Made by a program: the position numbers and the translations under genes. From Anaspis maculata (Eukaryota > Arthropoda > Insecta > Coleoptera > Scraptiidae): DNA of 64,000 nt. Where the stretch lies: positions 587,444 through 651,443 of the forward strand of contig CASBRS010000033.1 of assembly GCA_949128115.1 (NCBI GenBank), in the 5' to 3' direction. The notes below the pieces were generated by a model. The model had not been told where the DNA came from, did no database searches, and worked only from the letters and a program-made list of their open reading frames with translations. Position 1 is the first letter of the stretch. Each line of letters begins with the position of its first letter. Positions 40,561 to 51,513 of this stretch are shown here, piece by piece.

Positions 40561-42630
40561 GACGATGACCCTTGACAGTATGGTGGAGGAGCCACTTTGG
40601 ATCCTATAATGATACTGTGGTATTCCCCCTTTGTTTTGTTTGTACGTTAGTACCTGAAATAGGTACGGTCGTTGACGTTCGTAGCGTTTGCCGCGGGGAG
40701 AGGGAGATGGCGCTGCGCTAGGCCAGCCGGACGAGCTACAGTCGCGGGCAGACGGAGAAGAGAATCAGCTGTGGTGAAGAACACGTGATTTTCAGTGCAT
40801 CAAGAGTGCGTGGTTTTACAACTCTAAGGTCAGTTTTGCTTGACCTGATTGTACCGTAATTTTGGCTTCCACCCACTCACCAAATCACGCATTTTGATAC
40901 ACATTTTGCCCCATAATTATTGTAAATAACACGACATCCTTTGTTCTCTTTGTTTTCAACGGGCTTGCGTAACCCGCAGTTTTTCCGCTTTGAAATCAAG
41001 GTGCTTCGCACAGCTTTGAATTTTGTGTAATTTATCTACTCCCAAATGATCTGATTGTTGACGGCAAAAGCCGTAAATCTAGTGGGTGTGCTTTTTACGC
41101 ACACATGGCGTGACCTCAAGGCCGCGCTATCGCGCGTACTTCGAGGTTTCATTAATTGTTTCTTTCCACAAGTTACTTCACAAACAGTAAGACGACAAAA
41201 AGCAACTCCACTACGCCCGAAATCAGCCGCTAAGTAGAGAATAGTACTTTTGATGATTCATTCTCATTTCATTGTTCATTGCCGGGTCATACATGAAAGT
41301 AAAGGAAGAAAAGAGAGACTTGCCGCTTCTCCGTGTCCTGGGGGGGGTCCTCCACTTGTATGAATCTGCCTTGTTAAATCTACTAACCTTTCCTTATTTG
41401 GGGGGGGGGGGAAATTATGTATAACGACGAAGAGAGGGCCACAGGTTGGCTCGAGTCGATTTTCTTGTATTTACTGTTATTTCTTGTATGTGATTACTGT
41501 TTACTAACCATTGTTCTGTTTTGAATGTAAGTATGTATCTGTGGGGTTTTTGGTGGGTAACTGCTGGGGAATTTCGGGCGAATGCGTTATAGATACTTCT
41601 TTCTTCAATTTGCTTACAAAAGAGCATGACCAACTTCAACTTCTCTACTTATCTATCTCTCACCTGTTTCTTGTTGATTTATCTACCTATTTATCTCTTA
41701 TTTGTTTCTTGTTTATTTACCTACACCATTACTGATCGTTTGTTTCTTGCTGATTTATCCACTTGATTGCTTATTACTTGTTTCTTGCTGATTTATGTAT
41801 TTGTTTACCGATCGTTCTTTATTGTTTATTTATCTATCAATTTGACTCTTTTTGTTTGTGGAAATGTAACATTAATTGTTGAGCGTAAAGTTTCCTTTTG
41901 TTGTTACGTAAATAACTTGTGAACGAAGCAAACGTTTCAAAGAGGTTCAAGCATCAATTCACGCTGACTTGATCACTGCAACTGGAGTGACTTTTCTGTC
42001 ATTTCATCAAGACTCATTCACACTTGACTTTTATTCAGATCATTTGGGAAGGGATTTTCCAGCAACCAACCAGGCTATACGCAGGGGTTTCTTTGACGTG
42101 TTCTTCCCCATGTGTGCCTGTCAGCGAATACGTCACTTTTCCTTTGCGATCAAATTGACAGTTGACCGAGTTTCATGATTTCTTGGTTTGTTTTGTTAAT
42201 CGAATTTTGTGTTCATTTTATTGTTGTAAATTCCTGCATTGTCTAACTAATTTGTAATGATTTTTCTTGTTCCATTCTTGTTTGTGTTTTGTTGCTCTTT
42301 ATTCTTGTTGTGTCATTTTATCACTGTCAGTAGGTGTTTTGAGAAAAGAAACAAATTCATTCAAAAACTTTGCCATTGATTTTCAATAAACATTCATTTT
42401 GCTTGCATTTCCTTCGCGTTTCATTCAAGAATCAAACCTCATCCCCCACGACACATTCTCATCTCGAGTAAGAACCCAACAACACAACGTAGGTAAAATG
42501 TAAACAACGTCAAGGAGGGAAGAAACAACGACGATCGCAGCCGAACATCGAAAACGGGGATACACTACAGAGTGGTGCCGTGACCTTGGTACACTACAGA
42601 ATGATGCCACGTGACCGGGATAAACTACGT
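40561..42630. other. LTR-like or UTR-like anonymous DNA with simple repeats
   Basis: No gene. G-runs occur at 41340-41347 and 41400-41411. 41640-41870 holds degenerate copies of a unit with TTGTTTCTTGCTGATTTATC. Near 42569 the sequence GTGGTGCCGTGACC occurs, and it partly recurs at 42603, resembling what I recall of primer-binding regions of BEL-type elements. No second LTR copy was found to define limits. Confidence 0.3.
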
Positions 42631-42796
42631 TATAGACAATACAAATAGAGAAGACACATGTCGTCACGGATTTTTACGGTTGCGTAGGAACCAGGTGAGT
42701 CCATCATTCAAAAAAAGGTTGGCTGATTTTTGATGCCCCAATATCCGTGACGACGGTGGTGATAACATATGGTCTTCTCTGTTTGTATTGTCTATA
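42631..42796. mobile_element. 166-bp MITE, copy 2 (inverted relative to 23802)
   Basis: TATAGACAATACAAATAGAG at the left and TTGTATTGTCTATA at the right. The interior (CCGTGACGACGGTGGTGATA) is the reverse complement of copy 1. The two copies differ at few positions. Confidence 0.8.
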
Positions 42797-44576
42797 CACT
42801 ACAATACCAAATTAAAAGAACCGATAGGTATATACCTCTCCAAGGTACAATTTATTCGGCGTAATCAAAACAACCAGGAAAGATGGCGTTTTCGATTATG
42901 TGCGTTATCAACGTGCTTATAAAAATACATGCTCAGATCGGCGCAAAGACCGCGGAGGAATTTCTGCACTTGCGGCAGATGAATACGGGGTTCGCCAGAA
43001 ATTTATTCGGGTTTATTATTCATATATAATACAACAAGAGACTATAAGTAATTACCGGAAATTTTTGAGCTGTAAAATATGAGTGCCTGTATCCAACAAG
43101 CACTAATTATTCAAAGCCAAAAATTCCCTGTAATTACGAAGTCTCGAGATGTATTTGGCATGACAATTGAGCCCATGGAAACCACAGTGGTGTAAGTCAC
43201 GATTTTGAGTTTTTCGATTTTTGACATATTCAGAATCTCCTTTCCTTGCTCTATTTTTGAGGCTCAGAATAAAGAACGCAGCACTTTTTGCGAAAAAATT
43301 ACACGCCTCCGTTTCCCTGCCTCGCTGTACATTCAAATGGGATCTTCTAACTTCTCAGGGCCATATCTCAAAATGATGTTTTATGACTCACACCATTCTG
43401 GCTTTGACCGGCTCAATTCGAACGAAACAAATTTCCATTTTCATCCTCCATAATTGTATTTCCGTAGGTACCGGAAATTACACTAGTTCAATTTTCATCT
43501 AATCATAGCCTGACTGGTGAAAATTGCTGAAATAACCCTTCTTCATTGGTTACATTTTTGACAGTTGAATTGTCATATAATAATAATTATGAAGAATAAA
43601 GTGTATGTACTTTTACTAACTACCACCAATCCCATCCTCCAAAACAAACCATTGCTAGGGCTAGACTACAAATCCTCAAAGATTGCCTGGAGGTCTACAG
43701 GCAATAGCATTGGTTTTTCCTTGACCCTTTTCTGTCGGTGAGAGTCACAAATTGCCATTACTTGAGATTTGGGCTGATCTCAGGGACAAAGACTTTCTAT
43801 TTCAGGGTCAAAATTGTGTACGGTAAAAATCGCGAAAAATTATTACTCCTCGATTTATTCCATGGAAAGCGTAATTTAGGGCGTTGAACATACAGATAAC
43901 TAGGTACCAATACATGCGGTAATTTTTGTGTGGGCGAAGGCACGATGTCCAAAGACAAACGATATATGCGTTTTGAGAGAAGCGAAATCGCGTCCGAAAT
44001 TCTTTTCTAGGAACACGGGCAAAATAGGCTGTTACTATGTACCTACCGTTTTTTCTCCAGGGCGGCTCTATAGCTCAGGAAACAGATCTAAAATTTTGAT
44101 GAAACCCGGAATATATTAAGGAAAATCTGAAAATTTGAGGATTCCTTCAGAATTTGATGGGGAGCAACATAGGTACCTACAGAAAGTCCCCATCTGTCCG
44201 AGGCTTGGCATTTTTTCTGTGGGAGGTCGAAGGTGCAAGAAGTTACCATTTACAAAGTTGGTATTTTTTTGGTGATTTTTCCATTGGACTTCATATTTTC
44301 AAGGTCAAAGAACATAATGCAATGATTACTAGAGAGTGTAATGCACCAGTGTCGTACCAGACGGCTGCAAAGTGGCCGAGGTGCGATTTTTCATAAAGTC
44401 GTATGGTAAAACGTCACTAACAGCTTTTTTGACATGTTTGGTATGATTCCTTATCAAATCGCACATTCCGATTCCACAAGTAGGTGTGGAATTCTGATAG
44501 AACGTGTTCAAACCAGTTAGTTAACTATATCAGAAAGAAACATAATTTTTTTACCCTCAAATTTGATGCTTTGTAG
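42797..44576. other. Anonymous intergenic DNA
   Basis: No gene, long inverted repeat or tandem array recognised. Frames of up to 82 codons have no recognisable motif. Confidence 0.35.
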
Positions 44577-45207
44577 AATAGAATAGAATAGAATATAATA
44601 GTTTATTGCTCTACAAACATTTGTTTTTAGCAAGAAGTTCAATATTTTGACAGAACTTAAGTATACGTCCATCTTATTGAAGTAGGTACAAAATAATAGT
44701 ATGAAAAAAAAAGACATAATAAACAAAAAGTATAAACAGATACTCCCAAAATTGCTCGTCATCAGAAATACAACAAAAAATGAAAATCAAATACCAAGCA
44801 AAGTACAGTTTCTATATAATAAAACAAGCGCAGATCGCAAAATTCCCCATTGAAAAGTAGTGATCTTGCTGGTGACGGAATAGGCAAGGAAAGTAAGACT
44901 GTTATTCATTTGAAAAGCACAAACGATCTCAGTGTTAGGGCGTTGACAGTATTTATTTGTATAGGGTTGTAACCACGGTTCTGCTAGTGCTCAGCAAAAT
45001 TTCATCCAGGCGCAACGGTAGGCCCCTGAGACTGTGTCTGAATTCTCGGTACAGTGGGCACTCAAAGATGATGCATGTGTTCGAGAGTTTCGCATGAGTT
45101 GAGGTTGCACATTGTGCAGATGTTATTGCAATTGATTTTGTATGAGATACCCTTGATATATAATGTAAAGAAATGCTTTGTAGCTCTAGTTCCATCACTG
45201 TCCAATG
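44577..45207 (-). pseudogene. 3' end of a second LINE (ORF2 C-terminus and tail)
   Basis: The - strand frames give CNNICTMCN and, shifted, IIFECPLYREFRHSLRGLPL, the C-terminal C-x2-C...H...C knuckle and following segment of a Jockey-type ORF2. Downstream (leftwards) about 350 bp lead to a short run of TTCTA repeats (44577-44600 as TAGAA on the + strand), which looks like a LINE 3' tail. Its upstream side is cut at 45208 by the Tc1-like element. Confidence 0.6.
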
Positions 45208-45209
45208 TA

Positions 45210-48200
45210 AAGTGGTCAACAAAATAAGTGTCTATGTCGATATTTGTATAGTTTTTCAAAACTTGACAGCTTTGGAATCTTTCGCGCGATTTTGGATCTG
45301 TTTGAACTGGTGGATAGCCTCATTCTTTGGCTATCGGATCCAAGTTTTGCGGAAATTGAGAAAGCCCAATAAAATTTCTACAGGGTGTCAAATAAAGCAA
45401 TGCAAAAGTTTTGAAAGTTTCGCTAACCCCCATTTTGCCAAGAAATTTTTTTTGTGGATACCAACACCAAAAATATGAAGAATGATGTATTCTCTCGAAA
45501 AGGTTTTCGATTCATCCCCCTATTTCTGTTTAAAAAAAAGTTATGCCATTTTTTCCTCAATCTACACTTTTCGACAATTAACGTTACAACTGGCCATATT
45601 ATCGAGGCAAATTTGACAACAATTGATACTTTCACTTGAAAAACTGTCCCATGAAAAACATTTTCTTTACTCACCCCTAAAATGATTATCTACGGTCAGT
45701 GCCTAAAGCCCCTGCGGACCGAGTAAGAATGTAGCCTGCTGGAGCTGGAGATGGAATAGCACTGTATCACATCAGATTTACAACATTAACCATATGAAAC
45801 CCTCTGATAATGTTTGTTAAGGGTTGTTTTAAAAAAATTGAAAATTGATAACTTGAGAACGAGAAGACCTAGAGGCTACTTTCTTATTTGACGTTCAATC
45901 GCATACGGTGACGCATTTTGCAACAAAGTGGGGGTGTGATTCATAGCTACCCTTACTTAAGGGATGGAAATGTTTTTGTTCAAGTGTTTGGTATCATTTC
46001 TTATGGTTTCGTCTGTTCTGAATGCAATTTTGGCAATTAAAATTGATTTTGAACAAATGTTACCATTTGAAAGAAAGAATCAAGTTCATAACTTCGGATG
46101 GAGTTTTTCTTTATTGTGACAAAATGTTTACAATTGAAAACAATATTTCCATAAAATCGATAGAGTTATACTATCAGTAGCGAAAATAATTGGTACAGCC
46201 CAGTTTTAACTTTCAGTTGCTTTCAAACTCGGCGCGGTCAAAGACAGCAAAAATTTTGTATACAAGACTTCCACTGATTTCCACGTAACTTCTACTGACT
46301 TCCATGTGATTTCCATTGACCGCCACCATTGTGTACACCAGACTTCCACTGCGGTTTACCTATAGAGCAAGCGTAGCCGGAACTATGGACTTGATTCCAA
46401 GTTGGAGATACGCCCGCGCCTAGAGTCTCACGCAAAAATAGCCAACTCGCTTGTCTTCGTGTCTCGGAGGACACGTAAAGCACTCGTTCTTCCTCGGTTA
46501 GTGCGCCACGTCACTAGTCACCTCAAACCAAGTAAAAGTGTAACTAGGAACTGCCTTCGGGTCTCTCCGCAAAATACTCTTCGGCTGCGACTAAAAAAGG
46601 AAACACCGTTAGACACGAGGGATATGAAAATATCCTTGAATCACTCACATAAGTTCATTTTCATCAGTATTTGGTGGGACCTCCTCTAGCTCTAATGAGA
46701 GCCGCAACCCTTCGAGGCATACTCTCCACCAGGTTTCGCAAAAACTCCTGAGGAATAGCATCCCATTCAACCTGAATCGCATCCGCCAAGTCATCAAAAT
46801 TTTCAATTTGTCCTTCCCTTTCTTTCATATTTCTCTTCATTCTACTCCATACATGCTCAATCACATTCATATCAGAAGACAAGGGTGGCCAATCCATTCG
46901 CTCAATATTGTGATCCCTCAAAAATTCGGTGACAATACGTGCACGATGTGGTCTCGCGTTGTCGTCAACCAGAATGAATCCATCACCGAAGTTTTGCGCG
47001 TAGGGGACCACAATATCCCTAATACACAAATCTCGATATCTCTCTCCATTCATGCTCTGTCCTCTTAACACCACTAACTCACTCTTTCCTGTCATCGTGA
47101 TTCCACCCCAAACAGTCACTCCTCCACCTCCAAACGCCACTCTCGCCTCCATGTGCTCTTCCAAAAATCTTTCATTTCTTCTTCTCCACACCAAAACACG
47201 CCCATCCGAATGGAACAAATTGAACTTACTTTCATCCGTAAACAAACATCTACCCCATTCAGCTATTCCCCAGTTCTGGTGGTCCCTAGCCCATTGGAGA
47301 CGCACGGCGCGATGACGTCGGTTCATTAAAGGGCATGAGGCTCTTCTTCTCGCTCTTAGCCCAGAGTCGTGCAATCTTCGTCTGACAGTTTGGTTTGACA
47401 GCTGGATCCCCGTCGTGGCCCTCAACACGTTGTTGATGGCACTTGCAGTAGTGGTCGGTTTTCTCTGGATCGCCCTTCGAACAAAGCGATCCTGCGCAGC
47501 GGTTGTTTTCCGAGCTCTTCCTCCACGACGGTAATTAATGTCTCCAGCTGCCAGACGTCGAATTGCACGACTTATGGACCTAGAGGAGGTCCTAAAAAGT
47601 GCCGCAATGTTGTCGATGGTGTCGCCCCTCTCTCGCATTCGTGCCACGATGGCTAATTCATCCGGACTTAAACGCGGCATTTTACAAATTACTCTGCTCA
47701 CAATAGCGGAAGAAAAAGGTTTGGTTTTTAAGGTAACATAAGTAAAACGATAAGTTCTTCAGCTAAAAAGACACACAAATGAAAAACCAATCGAACGAGT
47801 TTTACCCGAATAGGAGATAATGTTGAATAAAAACAATTTTTAATACCAAAATTGAATTCAGAAGAGACGAAACCATAAGAAATGAAACCACACACTCCTA
47901 CAAAAACATTTCCGTCCCTTAAGTAAGGGTTGCTAAGAAGGACACCCCCACTACGTTGCAAAATGTGTCACCGTATGCGATTGAACATGAAATAAAAATT
48001 TTGTCTCTAGGTCTTTTTCTTCTCAAGTTATCAATTACCAATTTTTTGAAAACAACCCCTAACAAACAATATCAAAGGGGGTTTGATATGGTTGATGTGG
48101 TAAATCTGTTGTGACACAGTACTATCCCATCCTGATGCCCGCTCCAGCAGGCTACATTCTAAGTCGGTCCGCAGGGGCTTAAGGCACTGACCGTAGATAA

Positions 48201-48676
48201 TCATTTTAGGGGTGAGTAAAGAAAATGTTTTTCATGGGACAGTTTTTCAAGTGAAAGTATCAATTGTTGTCAAATTTGCCTCGATAATATGGCCAGTTGT
48301 AACGATAATTGTCGAAAAGTGTAGATTGAGGAAAAAATGGCATAACTTTTTTTTAAACTGAAATAGGGGAATGAATCGAAAACCTTTCCGAGAGAATACA
48401 TCATTCTTCATATTTTTGGTGTTGGTATCCACAAAAAAAATTTCTTGGCAAAATGGGGGTTAGCGAAACTTTCAAAACTTTTGCATTGCTTTATGTGACA
48501 CCCTGTAGAAATTTTATTGGGCTTTCTTAATATCCGCAAAACTTGGATCCGATAGCCAAAGAATGAGGCTATCCACCAGTTCAAACAGATCCAAAATCGC
48601 GCGAAAGATTCCAAAGCTGTCAAGTTTTGAAAAACTATACAAATATCGACATAGACGCTTATTTTGTTGACCACTT
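45210..48676 (-). mobile_element. 3.47-kb Tc1-like element or nest with giant inverted arms
   Basis: AAGTGGTCAACAAAATAAG and its complement lie at the outer ends, with TA at 45208-45209 and 48677-48678. Exactly 171 bp inside both ends, TA-CAGGGTGTC (45379 / 48507) marks a second pair of termini. Inverted similarity continues to about 46065 and 47830. The unpaired centre carries a Tc1-like transposase (46664-47701) and about 540 bp of unknown DNA on its 3' side. Either the whole is one autonomous element or an inner CAGGG element landed at the middle of a 342-bp hairpin MITE. Confidence 0.8.
46664..47701 (-). CDS. Tc1-like transposase, apparently intact (DD34E)
   Basis: The 345-codon frame has no internal stop. 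The start may be ATG at 47701 or the second ATG at 47680 (MPRLSPDELAIVARM). Residues 10-60 form the first helix-turn-helix (IAALFRTSSRSISRAIRRL), and 60-115 the second, with an arginine-rich GRARKTT stretch. Catalytic residues: Asp in CLFTDESKFNLF, Asp in LVDDNARPHRA, and Glu in SSDMNVIEHVW, with 34 residues between the last two. GGG in FGGGGVTVWGGI is the usual glycine-rich box. The length matches active Tc1 proteins. It acts in the nucleus, cutting and pasting DNA at TA. It is the only complete TE protein in the window. Confidence 0.93.
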   Translation of the reverse strand: MSRVICKMPRLSPDELAIVARMRERGDTIDNIAALFRTSSRSISRAIRRLAAGDINYRRGGRARKTTAAQDRFVRRAIQRKPTTTASAINNVLRATTGIQLSNQTVRRRLHDSGLRARRRASCPLMNRRHRAVRLQWARDHQNWGIAEWGRCLFTDESKFNLFHSDGRVLVWRRRNERFLEEHMEARVAFGGGGVTVWGGITMTGKSELVVLRGQSMNGERYRDLCIRDIVVPYAQNFGDGFILVDDNARPHRARIVTEFLRDHNIERMDWPPLSSDMNVIEHVWSRMKRNMKEREGQIENFDDLADAIQVEWDAIPQEFLRNLVESMPRRVAALIRARGGPTKY

Positions 48677-48716
48677 TATTTCTGACTATGATTTTGATTT
48701 GAACAGTTAGTTTGGG

Positions 48717-48985
48717 CTATTTCACCCACAAATATCATTCGCTGATTTTTTTTCCTGTTTTTAAAAAGTCACGGAGTGATTTTGTTTCTTGAGATGTATC
48801 ATGCCAAAGCTTGATTTGACGGAACGTGCTATTTCACAAGAAAAACTAGGCTACGGTCAGAATTTAGCTTTGAATTGATACTTTAAGCATTTTATGGCAT
48901 GAGCATAGTTTTCTCTATCAAACAAAATAAGGGGAAACAAAAATCGGAGCCGTATTTTAGTCATGACATTGAAACCGTCCAGGAC
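48717..48985. repeat. Inverted repeat, left copy (pairs with 51255-51513)
   Basis: CACAAATATCATTCGCTGAT and GTTTCTTGAGATGTATCATG are found inverted at about 51495 and 51420. About 85 percent identity by eye over about 260 bp, ending at CGGAGCCGTATTTTAGTCAT. Confidence 0.75.
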
Positions 48986-51254
48986 CCCCGGCCGTCAATT
49001 AATTCCTCCCTCGAGTAAAATCGAGTAAAATAACTACGAACCTAGAGGCTGATGTATACCACCAGATATCCACTGTACGTGACAAATATGGATTATTGGT
49101 TTTATTGATTTTGCTCGACCGACGGGAAGCGGGCGAGCGGGAAGAAGAAGGTAGAGAGACGCCATACTAGAAGCTTGACCCAGTTGCTGTGTCCCGTCCG
49201 AAAAACACTCGAATATTCAGCCGATTACACCACGTTAATTTTGGAAATCATCCCGAAGGACCGAAGGCGAGACACCAGGGACCGGCTGGCAGTAAAAACG
49301 CCAGGTAACCCGTAACTTTTACCAATTTCCGACGAGGAAAAGATTTATTTGCTTGCTAACTGCGTAGTAGAAATTAGTAAACCTCAAGTTAGGCTGTATC
49401 GTTTGCTTTGTGTTCGCGGGGAGAGTTTCGCGGCATGTTTTGGAGAGACAGGGGATCGAGATATCGCCCTGCAGTTCTCCTGAGCAAAGTGGACCTTCCA
49501 GTGGCGGAGAGAGAGACTGGGCCATCGCCGTGGCGGATAATTCTTGGCCCTGGTTTGTACAAAAGATGGTAAAAATATTTATTAGTGGTTGTGAATGGCT
49601 TTGTCTTTCCGATTCTCACACACCGTGGGTAGCTGATGGTTAGCTTCAAGACACAGGGCATGTCCAACAGCAACAATGATTACAAAAGGGGTTTTGTTTA
49701 CGAGAGAGGGCTCGTACGACATCAACTTTACCACAAGAGGTTTATTGAACCTGCACGAGAAAATTGAGCTGCACATAAAATTGAAATGAGACCTTCGAGA
49801 TGCACATAAAATTGAAATGGAATCTACAAGACATAAATGAAAATTGAGATGGGATCGACAAGACGTAATACATGTCCTAGTCACCCATTGTGTGTGAGAT
49901 TTGTGTAGGACAGGGTGAGCTTTACTCGTTGTTGGTCTTCTTCCACATCTCTTTATTTCAGGGAGTGTATGATTTTATTATATTCATTTATTGGGTGTAA
50001 ATGGACTCTTTCTTGCGGCACTAGTATACTTGTGTTTGTGTTGAGTTGAGTTGTATTACGTCCAGCCAGTAGCCACGAGACATGCTTTGCTAGCTGGCCC
50101 GGTCAAGCTAGCTCAGTATGCGGGGAAAGTCCACGATGACCCGCACTCAACTGGCGTTAGTGCCCGATGGTAATACACTCGTTCTCCTGACTTGCATCAC
50201 AAGTGGTGGGCATTCCTTATGTTTTCTGCTTTTGTTGACCTTACAAGAGCTTTCCCATAAACTGTCCGTTGGGGGTGAAATTTGGGGTTCTCTTCCCAAG
50301 GTTTAGGATTAAGTTAAGTTGTTGTTTATTGATTATCTATTGTTTTCTGTGCCTACATAATTTTTATCTACATTGTGCATGATTATACTGTGTGTCCAAA
50401 AATCCTTTGCCACCTTCGTGTCCACGCCAAAAGAAAGAGTCGTGTGCTAGGAGTGTGTTCTCCTCTAGGTACACCAACGACACTGATTTAGTTTGTTCCA
50501 GATTAATCTTCTGTCTCTCTTTACACGCTGTCGCGTCGCTCTCTGTCCGAGCGCAAACGCGATAAAAAGGGGGGGGGGGGGGGGGGGTTGAGCTTTGTTA
50601 TGAAGGGAAATCTCGCCCGACGAAATCTTGTAATTTGTGAATTTTGATTCTGTTTGACTCACACTGACTCATACATTATCTCATGTAGTAAAAGAAAACT
50701 TTATAAAATTTTTTCTGAAAGTAAAACTGTTTGTTGAGAGTGTTTGTTTTGATTCTTCTTCCACTTCCGCTTGACTTCTTCCTTCGAGACTGCTCTTACC
50801 TAGGATACGACCTTGAGATGCTACGCAAAGCAGTGGAACTACCCTCGAGCCAGATCAGCCGGCCAAAAACATTGAGTAAAGGGAAAGGTGAAGTATAATT
50901 TTCATTTGTGCATGTCAAACGCCTCTGGCGGGCCCTTCTGCTTCTGCCACATTCAATTTCGTGAATGGGGTGGGGTGCGATCGGTCACAACATCTTTTTT
51001 TTTCCGAGAATGCGGGATAAATTTTACAAAGAAACGCGAAGTTTCGATCTATAAATTTGTCGTTTTGTAGTTCCATTTCCATCGTGGTTCAAAACACTCA
51101 TGATCACAATTCTGACATAGTATGTTCAATTGAACTATTTAATGAATGAATTCCATAACTAAAAGTTTCTATCGCTGTTACAAAGTCACGCGGTAATTTT
51201 GTTCCAAAGCGTGCATCATGTAGAAATCCAATTTCGAAAGCTCGCATTGTCGGA
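48986..51254. other. Anonymous insert between inverted repeats, G19 run
   Basis: No gene recognised. A run of 19 G residues is at 50569-50587. Short direct repeats such as TGCACATAAAATTGAAATG occur at about 49770 and 49801. Moderately GC-rich parts (49100-49560 and 50040-50290) with LTR-like look but no terminal repeats could be matched. Confidence 0.35.
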
Positions 51255-51513
51255 GGAAAAATGATGCCATGACTAAAATACGGCTCCGATTTCAGTTCTC
51301 TCCGTTTTGTTCGATAGAGAAAACTATGTCTTGAAATGAATAAAGAACCAAGTAAAAGCTACACTCTGATCGTAGCCTAATTTTTCCTGTGAAATAGCAC
51401 GTTTCATCAAGTCAAGCTTTGACATGGCACATCTCAAGAAAACAAATCACTCTGTGACTTTGTAAAAATGGGAAAAGAAATTAGGAAATGATATTTGTGT
51501 GTAAAATAGTCCA
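51255..51513. repeat. Inverted repeat, right copy (pairs with 48717-48985)
   Basis: This is the complement of the left copy. Ends near ATGATATTTGTGTGTAAAATAG. The pair could be the arms of a palindromic element whose centre was invaded by the intervening 2.3 kb. Confidence 0.75.

Noticed and set aside
40437..42630. Complete BEL-type LTR retrotransposon
   Set aside because: Only a short protein tail and a GTGGTGCCGTGACC word are seen; no paired LTRs, no pol.
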